Positions 6,445-14,692 of a stretch of 64,000 bases of DNA are shown here, piece after piece; the first letter of the stretch is position 1; each line of letters begins with the position of its first letter. The translations under genes and the position numbers were made by a program. This DNA comes from JAZKHT01 sp040385245 (lineage in GTDB: Bacteria; Pseudomonadota; Alphaproteobacteria; Rhodobacterales; Rhodobacteraceae): assembly GCA_040385245.1 (NCBI GenBank), contig JAZKHT010000010.1:30333-94332 (forward strand), in the 5' to 3' direction. The notes under the pieces were generated by a model. That model did not search any database. It was not told the origin of the DNA and worked only from the letters and a program-made list of their open reading frames with translations.

Positions 6445-8940
6445 ATGAAAACCCATGTCAAAGCGCTTGTTGTCGGCGGTGGTGCCGTCGGAACGGGCAT
6501 CGCCTATCACCTGGCCAAGGCAGGGTGGGACACCATGCTGGTGGAACGGGATGAATTGACCTCGGGCTCCACCTGGCACGCGGCGGGGCTTTTGCCGCTG
6601 TTCAACATGTCGTTTGCGACAACGCATATCCACAAATACTCGGTCGATTTCTACAAGGGGCTAGAGGCGGAAACGGGTCTGAACCCCGGCTTCTACGTGG
6701 TCGGAAACCTGCGCATGGCGCAGCGGCAAGAACGGATGGATGAATACATGCTGTATTCGTCGGTTGCCGAAACTGCCGGGGTCTATCACGAATTCATGAC
6801 GCCCGCGCAGATCAAGGACCGCTGGCCGCTGGTGCGCACCGAAGATCTGGTCGGCGCTCTCTATCACCCGCAGGACGGCTACATCAACCCGGCCGACGTG
6901 ACGCAGGCTATGGCCAAGGGCGCGCGTATGCTGGGCGCCACGATCGAACGTCGGATTCAAGTCGACGGCTACCGCTGGACGGGCTCGGAATGGATCGTGT
7001 CCGTCACCCGCATGGTCGAACAGGGCGGCAATCTGGTCGGGGCCGAGGAAAAGTTTGAAATCCACGCTGAACATGTGGTGACCGCGACCGGCAACCACGC
7101 ACAGCGCACCGCGCGGCTGCTGGGCATCAAGATCCCGGCTATTCCGGTCGAACATCAGTATATCGTCACCGAACCCGACCCAGCCCTTGTCGAATGGCGC
7201 AAGACCAACGAGCAGCACCCGGTTCTGCGCGACGCCGACGCGAAATGGTATGTCCGCGAAGAACGCGGCGGCTGGATTCTTGGCCCGTACGAGCGGAATG
7301 CCCCGGCCCGGTTCCTGTACGACGTGCCGCAGTCTTTCCGTGCCGACCTGTTCCCGCTGGATCTGGAGCGGATCGAGGCGGAATACATGTCGATGATCCA
7401 CCGCCTGCCATCCTCTGAAACCGTGGGGCTAAAGGACGATTACAACGGCCCGATCTGCTACACCCCCGACGGCAACCCGCTGGTTGGCCCGGCACCCGGC
7501 CTGCGCAACATGTGGCTTGCCGAAGGCTTCAGCTTTGGCATCACCGCCGCTGGCGGCACGGGCTATTACCTTGCGCAGATGATGGTCAACGGCGAGGCCG
7601 AGATCGACATGGCGTCGCTTGACCCCAAGCGTTACGGCTCGTGGATGACCACCGAATACGCCGCCCGCAAGAACGAGGAATGCTACGAACACGTCTTCAT
7701 CCTGCACCACCCGGATGAGGAACGCGAAGCCTGCCGCCCCCTGCGCACCGCCCCCGTCTATGACCGGCAAAAGGCGCTGGGCGCGCAGTTCGGGCAAGTG
7801 AACGGCTGGGAACGCCCTACCTATTACGGCCCCAAGGATGCGCCTGCCAATTTCGACCATGACTCGCGGTCGTTCCGTCGCGGCGGATGGTGGCAATACG
7901 CGGTGGATGAGGCGAAGGCCATCCGCGAAACCGCCGGTCTGATCGACGCCACCGCCTTCACCAAGCATATCGTGCGCGGCCCCGGTGCGACGGCGTTCCT
8001 GGATTGGTTCACCTGCAACGCGCTGCCAAAAGTTGGCAGGATCAACCTGACCTATGCGCTGACGCCTGCAGGCACAACGCGGACCGAATACACAATCGTG
8101 CGCAACGGCGAGAATGACTACTACCTTGTCTCGGCTGGTGCGTGGACGGCCTATGACGCTGATTATCTGAAGAAATGTGCCGAAGACATGGCCCCGACCT
8201 TTGGCCATATCGACATCCATGATGTCACCACGCAGTGGGGTGTCTTCGCGATTGCCGGACCAAACAGCCGCAAGATCCTGCGCGACATCATCAAGGATGC
8301 CGATCCTGACACCGTGTTGTCGAACAAACGCTTCCCCTGGTTGTCGGCGCGCAAGATCGAACTGGGCATGTGCCCCGTCAACGCCATCCGCGTCGCCTAC
8401 ACTGGCGAACTCGGCTGGGAACTGCACCACCCGATCGAGATGCAGCGCTATCTGTGGGATCTGCTTTTGGCCGCTGGCGAAAAGCACGGGATGAAACTGG
8501 TCGGCGCGCGCGCGCAAAACTGGCTGCGTCAGGAGAAATCCTACCGCGCCTTTGGCAACGAACTGGGCCGCGATGCCACCCCGCTTGAGGCTGGGTTGGA
8601 TCGGTTCGTCGATCTGTCCAAGGATTTTCAGGGCAAGCAGGCGATGCTGGACACCGGCATCCGCAGCAAATGCGTGACCGTGCTGATCGACGGCCCCGCC
8701 GACACCGATCCGTGGGGCAAAGAGGCCCTGCTGGTGAACGGCGAAAAGATCGGGCGCCTGACGTCGGGCGGCTATTCGGTCGCCTTTGGCAAGCAGATCG
8801 GCATGGGCTATGTCCGCGCTGATCTGGCCGAGGTGGGGACAAAGATGAAGGTCCGCATGAACCGCGATCTTTGGGACGTGGTGGTGGTCGAAGACAGCCC
8901 GTTTGACCCGTCAAACGCGCGGATCCGCATCGACGGCTGA
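6445..8940 (+). CDS. FAD-dependent oxidoreductase with GcvT domain (dimethylglycine/sarcosine dehydrogenase-like)
   Basis: An 831-residue two-part enzyme of the dimethylglycine dehydrogenase family. The N-terminal DAO-type FAD domain has the dinucleotide motif GGGAVGTG (residues 11–18) and STWHAAG with His45, the position of covalent FAD attachment in this family. A central FAO_M region (about 380–440) follows, then GcvT N- and C-terminal tetrahydrofolate-binding domains (about 440–825). It probably oxidatively demethylates an N-methyl compound such as dimethylglycine or sarcosine and passes the one-carbon unit to tetrahydrofolate. Family paralogues are numerous in Roseobacters, so the exact substrate cannot be read from sequence. 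ATG 6445 is chosen because of GGAG six bases upstream and the FAD motif just after. It is monocistronic between two terminators. Confidence 0.9.
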   Translation: MKTHVKALVVGGGAVGTGIAYHLAKAGWDTMLVERDELTSGSTWHAAGLLPLFNMSFATTHIHKYSVDFYKGLEAETGLNPGFYVVGNLRMAQRQERMDEYMLYSSVAETAGVYHEFMTPAQIKDRWPLVRTEDLVGALYHPQDGYINPADVTQAMAKGARMLGATIERRIQVDGYRWTGSEWIVSVTRMVEQGGNLVGAEEKFEIHAEHVVTATGNHAQRTARLLGIKIPAIPVEHQYIVTEPDPALVEWRKTNEQHPVLRDADAKWYVREERGGWILGPYERNAPARFLYDVPQSFRADLFPLDLERIEAEYMSMIHRLPSSETVGLKDDYNGPICYTPDGNPLVGPAPGLRNMWLAEGFSFGITAAGGTGYYLAQMMVNGEAEIDMASLDPKRYGSWMTTEYAARKNEECYEHVFILHHPDEEREACRPLRTAPVYDRQKALGAQFGQVNGWERPTYYGPKDAPANFDHDSRSFRRGGWWQYAVDEAKAIRETAGLIDATAFTKHIVRGPGATAFLDWFTCNALPKVGRINLTYALTPAGTTRTEYTIVRNGENDYYLVSAGAWTAYDADYLKKCAEDMAPTFGHIDIHDVTTQWGVFAIAGPNSRKILRDIIKDADPDTVLSNKRFPWLSARKIELGMCPVNAIRVAYTGELGWELHHPIEMQRYLWDLLLAAGEKHGMKLVGARAQNWLRQEKSYRAFGNELGRDATPLEAGLDRFVDLSKDFQGKQAMLDTGIRSKCVTVLIDGPADTDPWGKEALLVNGEKIGRLTSGGYSVAFGKQIGMGYVRADLAEVGTKMKVRMNRDLWDVVVVEDSPFDPSNARIRIDG

Positions 8941-8959
8941 AACTGTCTTGCCGAAATGT

Positions 8960-8988
8960 AAAAGGCGGCCTTTTCGGGGCCGCCTTTT
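8960..8988. terminator. Bidirectional terminator between convergent genes
   Basis: An 11-base perfect stem, AAAAGGCGGCC (8960–8970) with GGCCGCCTTTT (8978–8988), and a TTTTCGG loop. A runs on one side and T runs on the other let it work for both the FAD/GcvT gene (+) and the EF-hand gene (–). Confidence 0.9.
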
Positions 8989-9013
8989 GCTATTCGTCTT
9001 GCAATCGACCGGT

Positions 9014-9454
9014 TCACGGACGTCCGAAATCCGCGATCGTCATCACGCCGTTTGCATTGGTGTCGATCAACCCGAACAGGGTCTGCGTCGCCGCCTTGAA
9101 CTCGTCCGCCGTGACGGTGCCGTTCTTGTCCGCGTCGTTGAAAGCAGGCGTCATTGCTTCGTGAATTGCCTGACCCGGTCCCATGCCGTGACCGCCCGCC
9201 CGGCCCTTTTGCCCCAATTCCTGCGCCAGATGTTCGGCAACGACGGCCCATTCGGATGCGCTCAGGGTTTGGTCGGTGTCGCTGTCGAACATATAGAACA
9301 TCTCTTCGCGCTTGGTCGTCGCCTCTTGCAGCGTCACCTGACCATCCGCGTCACTGTCCCACTGTTCGATGAAGTGCGCGCCCGGCTCTGCACCCTGCGC
9401 CATCGCCAAAGAGGTGCTGAAAAAAAGGGTGCCGACGGTCAGGACAAGTTTCAT
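9014..9454 (-). CDS. Secreted EF-hand calcium-binding protein
   Basis: A 146-residue protein with a signal peptide (MKLVLTVGTLFFSTSLAMAQ). It has four EF-hand loops: DSDADGQVTLQE, DSDTDQTLSASE, DADKNGTVTADE and DTNANGVMTIAD, at about residues 33, 57, 108 and 130. Loops 1 and 3 keep the canonical acidic pattern best. Such small periplasmic calmodulin-like proteins are common in alphaproteobacteria, with mostly unproven roles in Ca2+ buffering or sensing. It is convergent with the flavoprotein gene and shares its terminator. Upstream, the AhpD-like gene is on the same strand after a 71-base gap with its own AT-rich start region. No enzymatic domain is visible. Confidence 0.85.
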   Translation of the reverse strand: MKLVLTVGTLFFSTSLAMAQGAEPGAHFIEQWDSDADGQVTLQEATTKREEMFYMFDSDTDQTLSASEWAVVAEHLAQELGQKGRAGGHGMGPGQAIHEAMTPAFNDADKNGTVTADEFKAATQTLFGLIDTNANGVMTIADFGRP

Positions 9455-9525
9455 ATGGTTTCCTTACATTCGCATTTGCATATGTATTCCATACGCCGCG
9501 TGCCCTTCATTCCGTCGCAAAAAGA

Positions 9526-9870
9526 TCACGCTGCCGTCAGGGCCAGCTCGTCCCATGCGGCAAGAGCGTGGCCCGCGTACATCACCGCAGGGCCTCCACC
9601 CATCTGTACCGACATGGCAAGAACATCCCCCAACTCTTCGCGTGTGCCACTAGCCTTCATCAGCGCCTCGACATGGAAATTTATGCACGGCTCGCATCGT
9701 TGGCTGATGGCGATGCCAAGGGCTACGTATTCCTTTTCCTTCACCGACAGCGGGCCGGTATCTTTGGCGGCCTTTGACAGATCGGCAAAGCCCGCCATGG
9801 GCTGTGGGATGGCTTTATACAGCGCGCGCAACTCTGTACGCATTGCGGCGATCTTGGCGACGTAGCTCAT
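9526..9870 (-). CDS. Carboxymuconolactone decarboxylase family (AhpD-like) protein
   Basis: A 114-residue all-helical protein of the CMD/AhpD family. The active motif CEPC followed by INFH ('ISQRCEPCINFHVEAL', about residues 55–70) corresponds to the CxxC-x3-H redox centre of AhpD-type alkylhydroperoxidases, so a peroxide- or thiol-linked role is more likely than true carboxymuconolactone decarboxylation. ATG 9870 is chosen because AGGAG lies upstream; an in-frame start at 9903 has no ribosome-binding site. A perfect palindrome covers that ribosome-binding region. It is followed by the EF-hand gene on the same strand and has no catechol-pathway neighbours. Confidence 0.85.
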   Translation of the reverse strand: MSYVAKIAAMRTELRALYKAIPQPMAGFADLSKAAKDTGPLSVKEKEYVALGIAISQRCEPCINFHVEALMKASGTREELGDVLAMSVQMGGGPAVMYAGHALAAWDELALTAA

Positions 9871-9872
9871 GG

Positions 9873-9888
9873 AAACAGGCTCCTGTTT
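9873..9888. promoter_or_regulatory. Perfect AAACAGG-CT-CCTGTTT inverted repeat over the AhpD-like gene's ribosome-binding site
   Basis: Seven-base arms with a 2-base centre begin two bases upstream of the ATG at 9870 and include the AGGAG. It could be a repressor operator or, in RNA, a small hairpin that hides the ribosome-binding site. No known consensus was assigned. Confidence 0.4.
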
Positions 9889-9955
9889 GGTTACAGGAGG
9901 CATGACAGCGCAAGGCAGGCGGTGCCTTGACCTGTGTCAAAACACATTCAGGGGT

Positions 9956-11035
9956 TTATATCTGATTGAACCGTGCCGGTGACAATGCACCTACCAGCGC
10001 AGCACTTAACCCCGTGGCGCGACCCCCGATCAGGTCAGCCGCAAGTTGGCTTGCAGCCGGGCTGGTTTGAAAGCCGTACCCGCCTTGCCCTGCCAACCAA
10101 AAGAATGTGGGATCAACCGCGTCAGGGCCGATCACCAACACCCGGTCGGGCGAAAATGTCCGCAACCCTGCCCAGTTGGAAATCAGCCGGGTGACAGGTT
10201 CGGTCACCATTTCCTCGTATCGCGACAGGCCCTCGGCCAGAACCATGTCGTCGGCCCAGGCGTCGTGCGGATCCATCGGGTGTTCTTCGGCAGGCGACAC
10301 GATCAGCGCACCGGCATCTGGCTTGGCATACCACGTCTCACCCGTGCCGAACACCATCGGCCAGCGGCTGACGTCATGGCCGCCGGGGGCCGGGATGCGG
10401 GCCATCGACCGCCGGTTGGGCTGAAAACCGATGGGGCGAACGCCCGCCATTCGGGCGACCTCGTCCACCCATGCGCCAGCAGCATTGATGATCATGCGGG
10501 CGGTGTGGGTTTCCCCGGCCGTCACGCGCCAGCCTTTGGTATCGCGCGCAATGGCGGTGACCCGGACCCCAGTCAGGACACGCGCCCCATTGGCGCGGGC
10601 CGTCCGGGCAAACCCTTGGATCAACAGGTCGGTGTCAATGTCCCACGCATGGTCGGCAAGGGCGGCATGGGCAACGATGGCGGGGTTCAGGATCGGCACG
10701 ACAGCGCGGGCTTCGTCCACGCTGATGATGTCCATCTCCATCCCCGCAGCGTCCTCGGCAAAGGCGTCACCCTCGTCCGCTTTGCCCAGGATCATCAACC
10801 CGCGGGGCGACAGCACGTTGTCTTGCGCGCGCAAGAACTCGCCCGAGGCGAGCGACAGTTCCACCACGGCAGGTGCGCCATAGCGCGGCTCATACAGTGC
10901 CGCCGACCGGCCCGAGGCATGGTGCGCCAAGGCACCTTCGGCTTCAAGCAGCAGCACCGAACCCAATTCAGACAAGCGCGCCGCCGCAGAGATCCCTGCA
11001 ATGCCGCCGCCGATAATCAGAAAGTCATGTTCCAT
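9956..11035 (-). CDS. DAO-family FAD-dependent oxidoreductase (glycine/D-amino acid oxidase type)
   Basis: A 359-residue flavoprotein with the Rossmann motif GGGIAGISAAARL (about residues 9–21) and the DAO-family signature 'HHASGRSAALYEPRYG' near residue 40. The C-terminal 'WLAGQGGYGFQTSPAASQLAADLI' is the second FAD-contact segment of the family. It should oxidise an amine or amino acid with FAD, reducing oxygen or an acceptor; D-amino acid or glycine-like substrates are typical. The start at 11035 puts the GxGxxG motif at the N-terminus; the frame continues upstream through a repeat element, which argues against the longer version. It lies downstream of sqr on the same strand but is separated by a repeat copy. 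Confidence 0.87.
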   Translation of the reverse strand: MEHDFLIIGGGIAGISAAARLSELGSVLLLEAEGALAHHASGRSAALYEPRYGAPAVVELSLASGEFLRAQDNVLSPRGLMILGKADEGDAFAEDAAGMEMDIISVDEARAVVPILNPAIVAHAALADHAWDIDTDLLIQGFARTARANGARVLTGVRVTAIARDTKGWRVTAGETHTARMIINAAGAWVDEVARMAGVRPIGFQPNRRSMARIPAPGGHDVSRWPMVFGTGETWYAKPDAGALIVSPAEEHPMDPHDAWADDMVLAEGLSRYEEMVTEPVTRLISNWAGLRTFSPDRVLVIGPDAVDPTFFWLAGQGGYGFQTSPAASQLAADLIGGRATGLSAALVGALSPARFNQI

Positions 11036-11080
11036 GCGGCGCACCCTGCCATCCGGCAAGGAAAAGGAAAAGACCCTGAT

Positions 11081-11137
11081 CCCTTCCTCTCTGCGCAAAT
11101 ATCCCACGGGGGGTGCGGGGGGGTGTGAAACCCCCCG
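11081..11137 (-). repeat. Dispersed GC-hairpin/GGATATTT repeat, full copy
   Basis: Read on the minus strand: a GGGGGGTTTCACACCCCCCC hairpin, then CACCCCCCGTGGGATATTTG and a GAGAGGAAGG tail. It is closely similar to the copy at 62531–62584 and lies between sqr and the DAO-type gene. Confidence 0.85.
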
Positions 11138-11159
11138 CTGCTTGCACATATCGCGCAGC

Positions 11160-12446
11160 TCAGCCCTTCGTCACTTCTTTCAGTTTGTCGATGCCAAGGG
11201 ATTTCATCGCCAGCGCCTCGTAGAAAGGTTCGGACTGGCCTTTGCGCAGCTTGCGCAGGAAGTATTTCTCGAACCCGATCTTGGCCACATGCACCCATTT
11301 GCCCGACGACGACCAGTTGACGTTGCGCGGGGGGATCTGTGGCTGGGCCACGAACGCGATGCCGCTGTCACCAAAGTCTGCCAGACAGACGGCGTTCCAG
11401 GTCCCGACGCTGTCGGGTTCCTGCCCACGGACCAGCGCGCCGATGTTGTGCGCCGTCGCTGTGACCATGGATTCGATCATGAAGCCGGTTTTCGGCACAC
11501 CGCACGGCACCGGGGTCGGTCCCATCGGGGGGATGGCCACGCAGACGCCGACGGCAAAGATGTTTGGGTACTTCGGGTTGCGCTGATGCTTGTCGACGAT
11601 GGTAAAGCCGCGCGGGTTCGACAACCCCTCGATCCCCGACACAGGCTTGATGCCGCGAAAGGCGGGCAGCATCATCGAGAACGCAAAGGGCAGTTCCTTT
11701 TCCGCCCTGACGCTGCCGTCGTCATTGATTTCCTCGACGGTCATCTTGCCCGCCTCGACCTTTTTGACGCGGGTCGAGGTCATCCATTTGATGTGCTTGC
11801 CGCGCATCTCGGATTCCAGCAGACCCTTGGTATCGCCGACGCCATCAAGCCCAAGGTGGCCGACATAGGGTTCCGAGGTGACAAAGGTCATCGGCACGCG
11901 GTCGCGCACCTTGGCCCGGCGCAGGGCGGTTTCCAGAATGAACAGGAATTCGTAGGCCGGGCCAAAGCAGCTTGCCCCCTGCGCCGCACCGATGATCACG
12001 GGGCCGGGATTCTTTACCAGGGCCTCGAACGCCTCGCGTGCTTTTTCGGCGTGGTCGATGTGGCAGACCGATTGGGTATGCCCGCCATGGGGGCCAAAAC
12101 CATCGATCTCGTCAAAGGCGAGTTCGGGCCCGGTCGCGATCACCAGATAGTCGTAGCTGACCGATGTGCCATCGACCAGACTGATGCGGTTCTCTTCGGG
12201 GATCAGCTTTTCCGCAGCGACGGGGCGAAAGGCGATGCCCTTTTTCGCCATGGTGGGCGCAAGGTCCACGGTGATGTCGTCCCGCTTGCGCCAACCCACG
12301 GCGATCCATGGGTTCGACGGCACAAAGTGATAGGTCGGGTCCTTGGTCACAACCGTGATGGTGTCTTCCTTGCGCAACTGGTCGCGCAGTTCATAGGCCA
12401 TGATGGCCCCGCCAAGTCCGGCCCCCAAAACGACGACATGTGCCAT
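11160..12446 (-). CDS. sqr: Sulfide:quinone oxidoreductase
   Basis: A 428-residue membrane-associated flavoprotein that oxidises sulfide to polysulfide/sulfane sulfur and reduces quinone. It has an N-terminal FAD motif VVLGAGLGGAIMAYEL (residues 5–20) and a second nucleotide-fold segment. Three cysteines at 128 ('SVCHI'), 160 ('GASCFGPAYEF') and 354 ('NAVCLADFGD') fall where the redox-active Cys triad lies in characterised type I SQRs (Cys128/160/356 in Acidithiobacillus). The C-terminal amphipathic region 'FEKYFLRKLRKGQSEPFYE' fits membrane attachment. ATG 12446 has GGGAGGA upstream. Two ATTC-N8-GAAT operators lie 44–73 bases upstream, matching the SqrR/BigR persulfide-sensor site, so sulfide induction is likely. 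Confidence 0.93.
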   Translation of the reverse strand: MAHVVVLGAGLGGAIMAYELRDQLRKEDTITVVTKDPTYHFVPSNPWIAVGWRKRDDITVDLAPTMAKKGIAFRPVAAEKLIPEENRISLVDGTSVSYDYLVIATGPELAFDEIDGFGPHGGHTQSVCHIDHAEKAREAFEALVKNPGPVIIGAAQGASCFGPAYEFLFILETALRRAKVRDRVPMTFVTSEPYVGHLGLDGVGDTKGLLESEMRGKHIKWMTSTRVKKVEAGKMTVEEINDDGSVRAEKELPFAFSMMLPAFRGIKPVSGIEGLSNPRGFTIVDKHQRNPKYPNIFAVGVCVAIPPMGPTPVPCGVPKTGFMIESMVTATAHNIGALVRGQEPDSVGTWNAVCLADFGDSGIAFVAQPQIPPRNVNWSSSGKWVHVAKIGFEKYFLRKLRKGQSEPFYEALAMKSLGIDKLKEVTKG

Positions 12447-12489
12447 TTTTCGTTTCCTCCCACGGTGATTCACTTTGCAGAGGATATAC

Positions 12490-12519
12490 ATTCAGAAAAT
12501 AGAATTCTTTGACATGAAT
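12490..12519. promoter_or_regulatory. Two overlapping ATTC-N8-GAAT operators (SqrR/BigR type) upstream of sqr
   Basis: ATTC-AGAAAATA-GAAT occupies 12490–12505 and ATTC-TTTGACAT-GAAT occupies 12504–12519; the two share a GAATTC centre. The ATTC-n8-GAAT palindrome is the operator reported for the sulfide/persulfide-responsive repressor SqrR of Rhodobacter capsulatus. Regulator binding is inferred; no sqrR gene is in the window. Confidence 0.75.
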
Positions 12520-12552
12520 CATGCAGTGCAACATTTCGCGCAAAACCAATGA

Positions 12553-12581
12553 AAAAGGCCCGCGCACAGCGCGGGCCTTTT
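12553..12581. terminator. Strong terminator at the end of the purine operon
   Basis: A perfect 13-base stem AAAAGGCCCGCGC / GCGCGGGCCTTTT with an ACA loop. It lies 18 bases after the stop of the BMP protein gene (read leftwards) and upstream of the sqr promoter. Confidence 0.92.
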
Positions 12582-12598
12582 CAGAAATGTTGGGCGGA

Positions 12599-13693
12599 TC
12601 AGGACGGAATTTCGCCTTCGATCCCTTCAACGTAGAACATCATGCCGGCAAGGGTGCCGTCGTCTGCCACTTCGCCCTCTTTCAGCCAGGCAGACCCGTC
12701 CTGCTTGTTCAGCGGCCCGGTGAAGGGGTGGTAGGCACCCGAACCGATGGCGTCGCGCAGCGCTTCGGCTTCGGCTTTCACCTCGGCGGGAACCGCTTCG
12801 GTGATGTCGCCGATCAGAACCTCACCGCCGCCGATGCCGGCCCAGACGTCCTTTTGTTCATAGGTGCCGTCCAGCAGCGCCTGAACACGTTCCACGTAAT
12901 AGGGGGCCCAGTTGTCGATGATGGCAGACACGCGCGGCGACGGTTTGTATTCCGCCATGTCCGACGCCTGACCAAAGCCGATCACGCCTGGCGTTTTGGC
13001 CGCTTCGGCCAGCGGGGCGGTCGAATCGGTGTGTTGCAGGATCACATCGACGCCCTGTTCGATCAGCGCCTTGGCCGCGTCGGCCTCTTTTGCCGGATCA
13101 AACCAGGTGTAGGCCCAGACAACGGCCATCGACACTTCCGGGTTCACCTTGCGGGCGTGGATGAAGGACGAGTTGATCCCCTGAATAACCTCGGGGATCG
13201 GGAAAGACCCGATGTAGCCGATCTTGTTCGACTTGGTCATGCGGCCCGCGATGGTGCCCACGACGGCGCGACCTTCGTAGAAACGCGCGTTGTAGGTCGA
13301 GACGTTCGGATGATCGCGCTTGTAGCCGGTGGCGTGTTCGAACTTCACATCCGGGAACTTGGCCGCAACGGCGTTCGTCGGGTCCATATAGCCGAACGAT
13401 GTGGTGAAGATGATGTTGCAGCCCGACAGCGCCATCTGGGTCAGAACGCGTTCGCTGTCAGCGCCTTCGGGCACGTTTTCCTGATAGACACATTCGACTT
13501 TGTCGCCGAAGGCTTCTTGCACGGCCAAAAGACCCTGATGATGCTGGAAGGTCCAGCCGCCGTCGCCGATCGGGCCGACATAGATGAAGCCTGCCTTGAC
13601 CTTTTCCAGCCCCTGCGCGGCGGCCATTTTTCCGCCCATCATCGTGGCAAAGCCAAGGGCCGCGCCGCCCTTCAGAATCGTTCTGCGTTGCAT
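12599..13693 (-). CDS. BMP-family ABC transporter substrate-binding protein (purine/nucleoside)
   Basis: A 364-residue exported solute-binding protein of the Bmp/PnrA family, which binds purine nucleosides or bases. The N-terminus MQRRTILKGGAALGFATMMG has a twin-Arg followed by a hydrophobic stretch, suggesting Tat export. Characteristic segments include 'KAGFIYVGPIGDGGWTFQHHQG' (residues ~33–54, with the motif around the bound ligand) and 'VIGFGQASDMAEYKPSPRVSA'. It is the last gene of the leftward xdhABC–transporter operon, 66 bases after the second permease, and ends just before a strong terminator. The operon context with xanthine dehydrogenase indicates a purine ligand; the exact base or nucleoside is not decided by sequence. 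Confidence 0.92.
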   Translation of the reverse strand: MQRRTILKGGAALGFATMMGGKMAAAQGLEKVKAGFIYVGPIGDGGWTFQHHQGLLAVQEAFGDKVECVYQENVPEGADSERVLTQMALSGCNIIFTTSFGYMDPTNAVAAKFPDVKFEHATGYKRDHPNVSTYNARFYEGRAVVGTIAGRMTKSNKIGYIGSFPIPEVIQGINSSFIHARKVNPEVSMAVVWAYTWFDPAKEADAAKALIEQGVDVILQHTDSTAPLAEAAKTPGVIGFGQASDMAEYKPSPRVSAIIDNWAPYYVERVQALLDGTYEQKDVWAGIGGGEVLIGDITEAVPAEVKAEAEALRDAIGSGAYHPFTGPLNKQDGSAWLKEGEVADDGTLAGMMFYVEGIEGEIPS

Positions 13694-13759
13694 TCGTTTC
13701 TTTCTCCCGGTTGCGGGGCACGTTGGCCCCGGTTGGTGTTTGGCCCGTCTGACAGCGTG

Positions 13760-14692
13760 TCAGCGCGCGGCGTGGAAATTCCGACCCAAGGCTGCGGGCG
13801 CGTTCAGCGCGGCACGGCTGCGGTCGGCGGACATGATGACCAGCACGAGGATGGTTATCAGATACGGGCTCATCGACAAGTATTCGACAGGGATTCGCGC
13901 CCCGGCTGCCTGGAGATTAAGCTGTAACACGGTGATGCCGCCAAAAAGATAGGCACCCAGCAGCACACGCCACGGCTTCCAGCTTGCAAAGACCACAATG
14001 GCCAGCGCGATCCAGCCTGCACCGGCGGTGATGCCATCTGTCCATTGTGGCACGCGGATCAGGCTGATGTAGGCCCCGCCAAGGCCCGCCATGGCCCCGC
14101 CGAACAGAATCGCCATCACGCGGATACGCACAACCTTGTAGCCCAGCGCATGCGCGGCGTCGTGGTTTTCACCGACCGCGCGCAGGATCAGACCGGTCCG
14201 GCTGTATTTCAGCACGGCCCAGACGCTGGCAATGGACAGGATGGACAGATACACCACCCAGTCATGGTCAAACAGGATCGTGCCGAGCACCGGAATGTCG
14301 GCCAGCGGCCCCAGCGGCACGGTGGGCGTCAATGGCGGTTTGATCCCGACATAGCCCTGCCCGATCAGGGACGACAGTCCCAGCCCGAACAGGGTCAGCG
14401 CAAGACCCGTCGCCACCTGATTGGCCAGCAAAACCTGCGTCAGAAAGGCAAAGATCAGGCTTAGCGCCGCCCCGCCCAAGGCCCCGCCGACAAACCCCAG
14501 ATAGGGGTTGCCGGTTTCGACCGACGTCACGAAACCGCAGATGGCCCCCATGATCATCATCCCCTCGACCCCGAGGTTCAGCACACCGGCCTTTTCCACC
14601 ACCAATTCGCCAAGCGCGGCCAGAATGATCGGCACGGATGCCACCATCAACGACGCGATCAGGACGACCGGATTGATACCCCCAAGGTCCAT
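13760..14692 (-). CDS. ABC transporter permease, purine/nucleoside type (second permease)
   Basis: A 310-residue inner-membrane protein of the BPD_transp_2 family (NupQ/YufQ-like) with about eight to ten hydrophobic segments, e.g. 'ALGELVVEKAGVLNLGVEGMM' near the N-terminus and 'LLGAYLFGGITVLQLNLQAAG' near the C-terminus. The motif 'GVLNLGVEGMMIMGA' is the usual cytoplasmic-loop/TM signature of this permease class. ATG 14692 follows GGGAGG by 7 bases and overlaps the upstream permease stop by one base (TGATG); a GTG at 14695 is an alternative. It forms the channel with the first permease for purine import. Confidence 0.92.
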   Translation of the reverse strand: MDLGGINPVVLIASLMVASVPIILAALGELVVEKAGVLNLGVEGMMIMGAICGFVTSVETGNPYLGFVGGALGGAALSLIFAFLTQVLLANQVATGLALTLFGLGLSSLIGQGYVGIKPPLTPTVPLGPLADIPVLGTILFDHDWVVYLSILSIASVWAVLKYSRTGLILRAVGENHDAAHALGYKVVRIRVMAILFGGAMAGLGGAYISLIRVPQWTDGITAGAGWIALAIVVFASWKPWRVLLGAYLFGGITVLQLNLQAAGARIPVEYLSMSPYLITILVLVIMSADRSRAALNAPAALGRNFHAAR

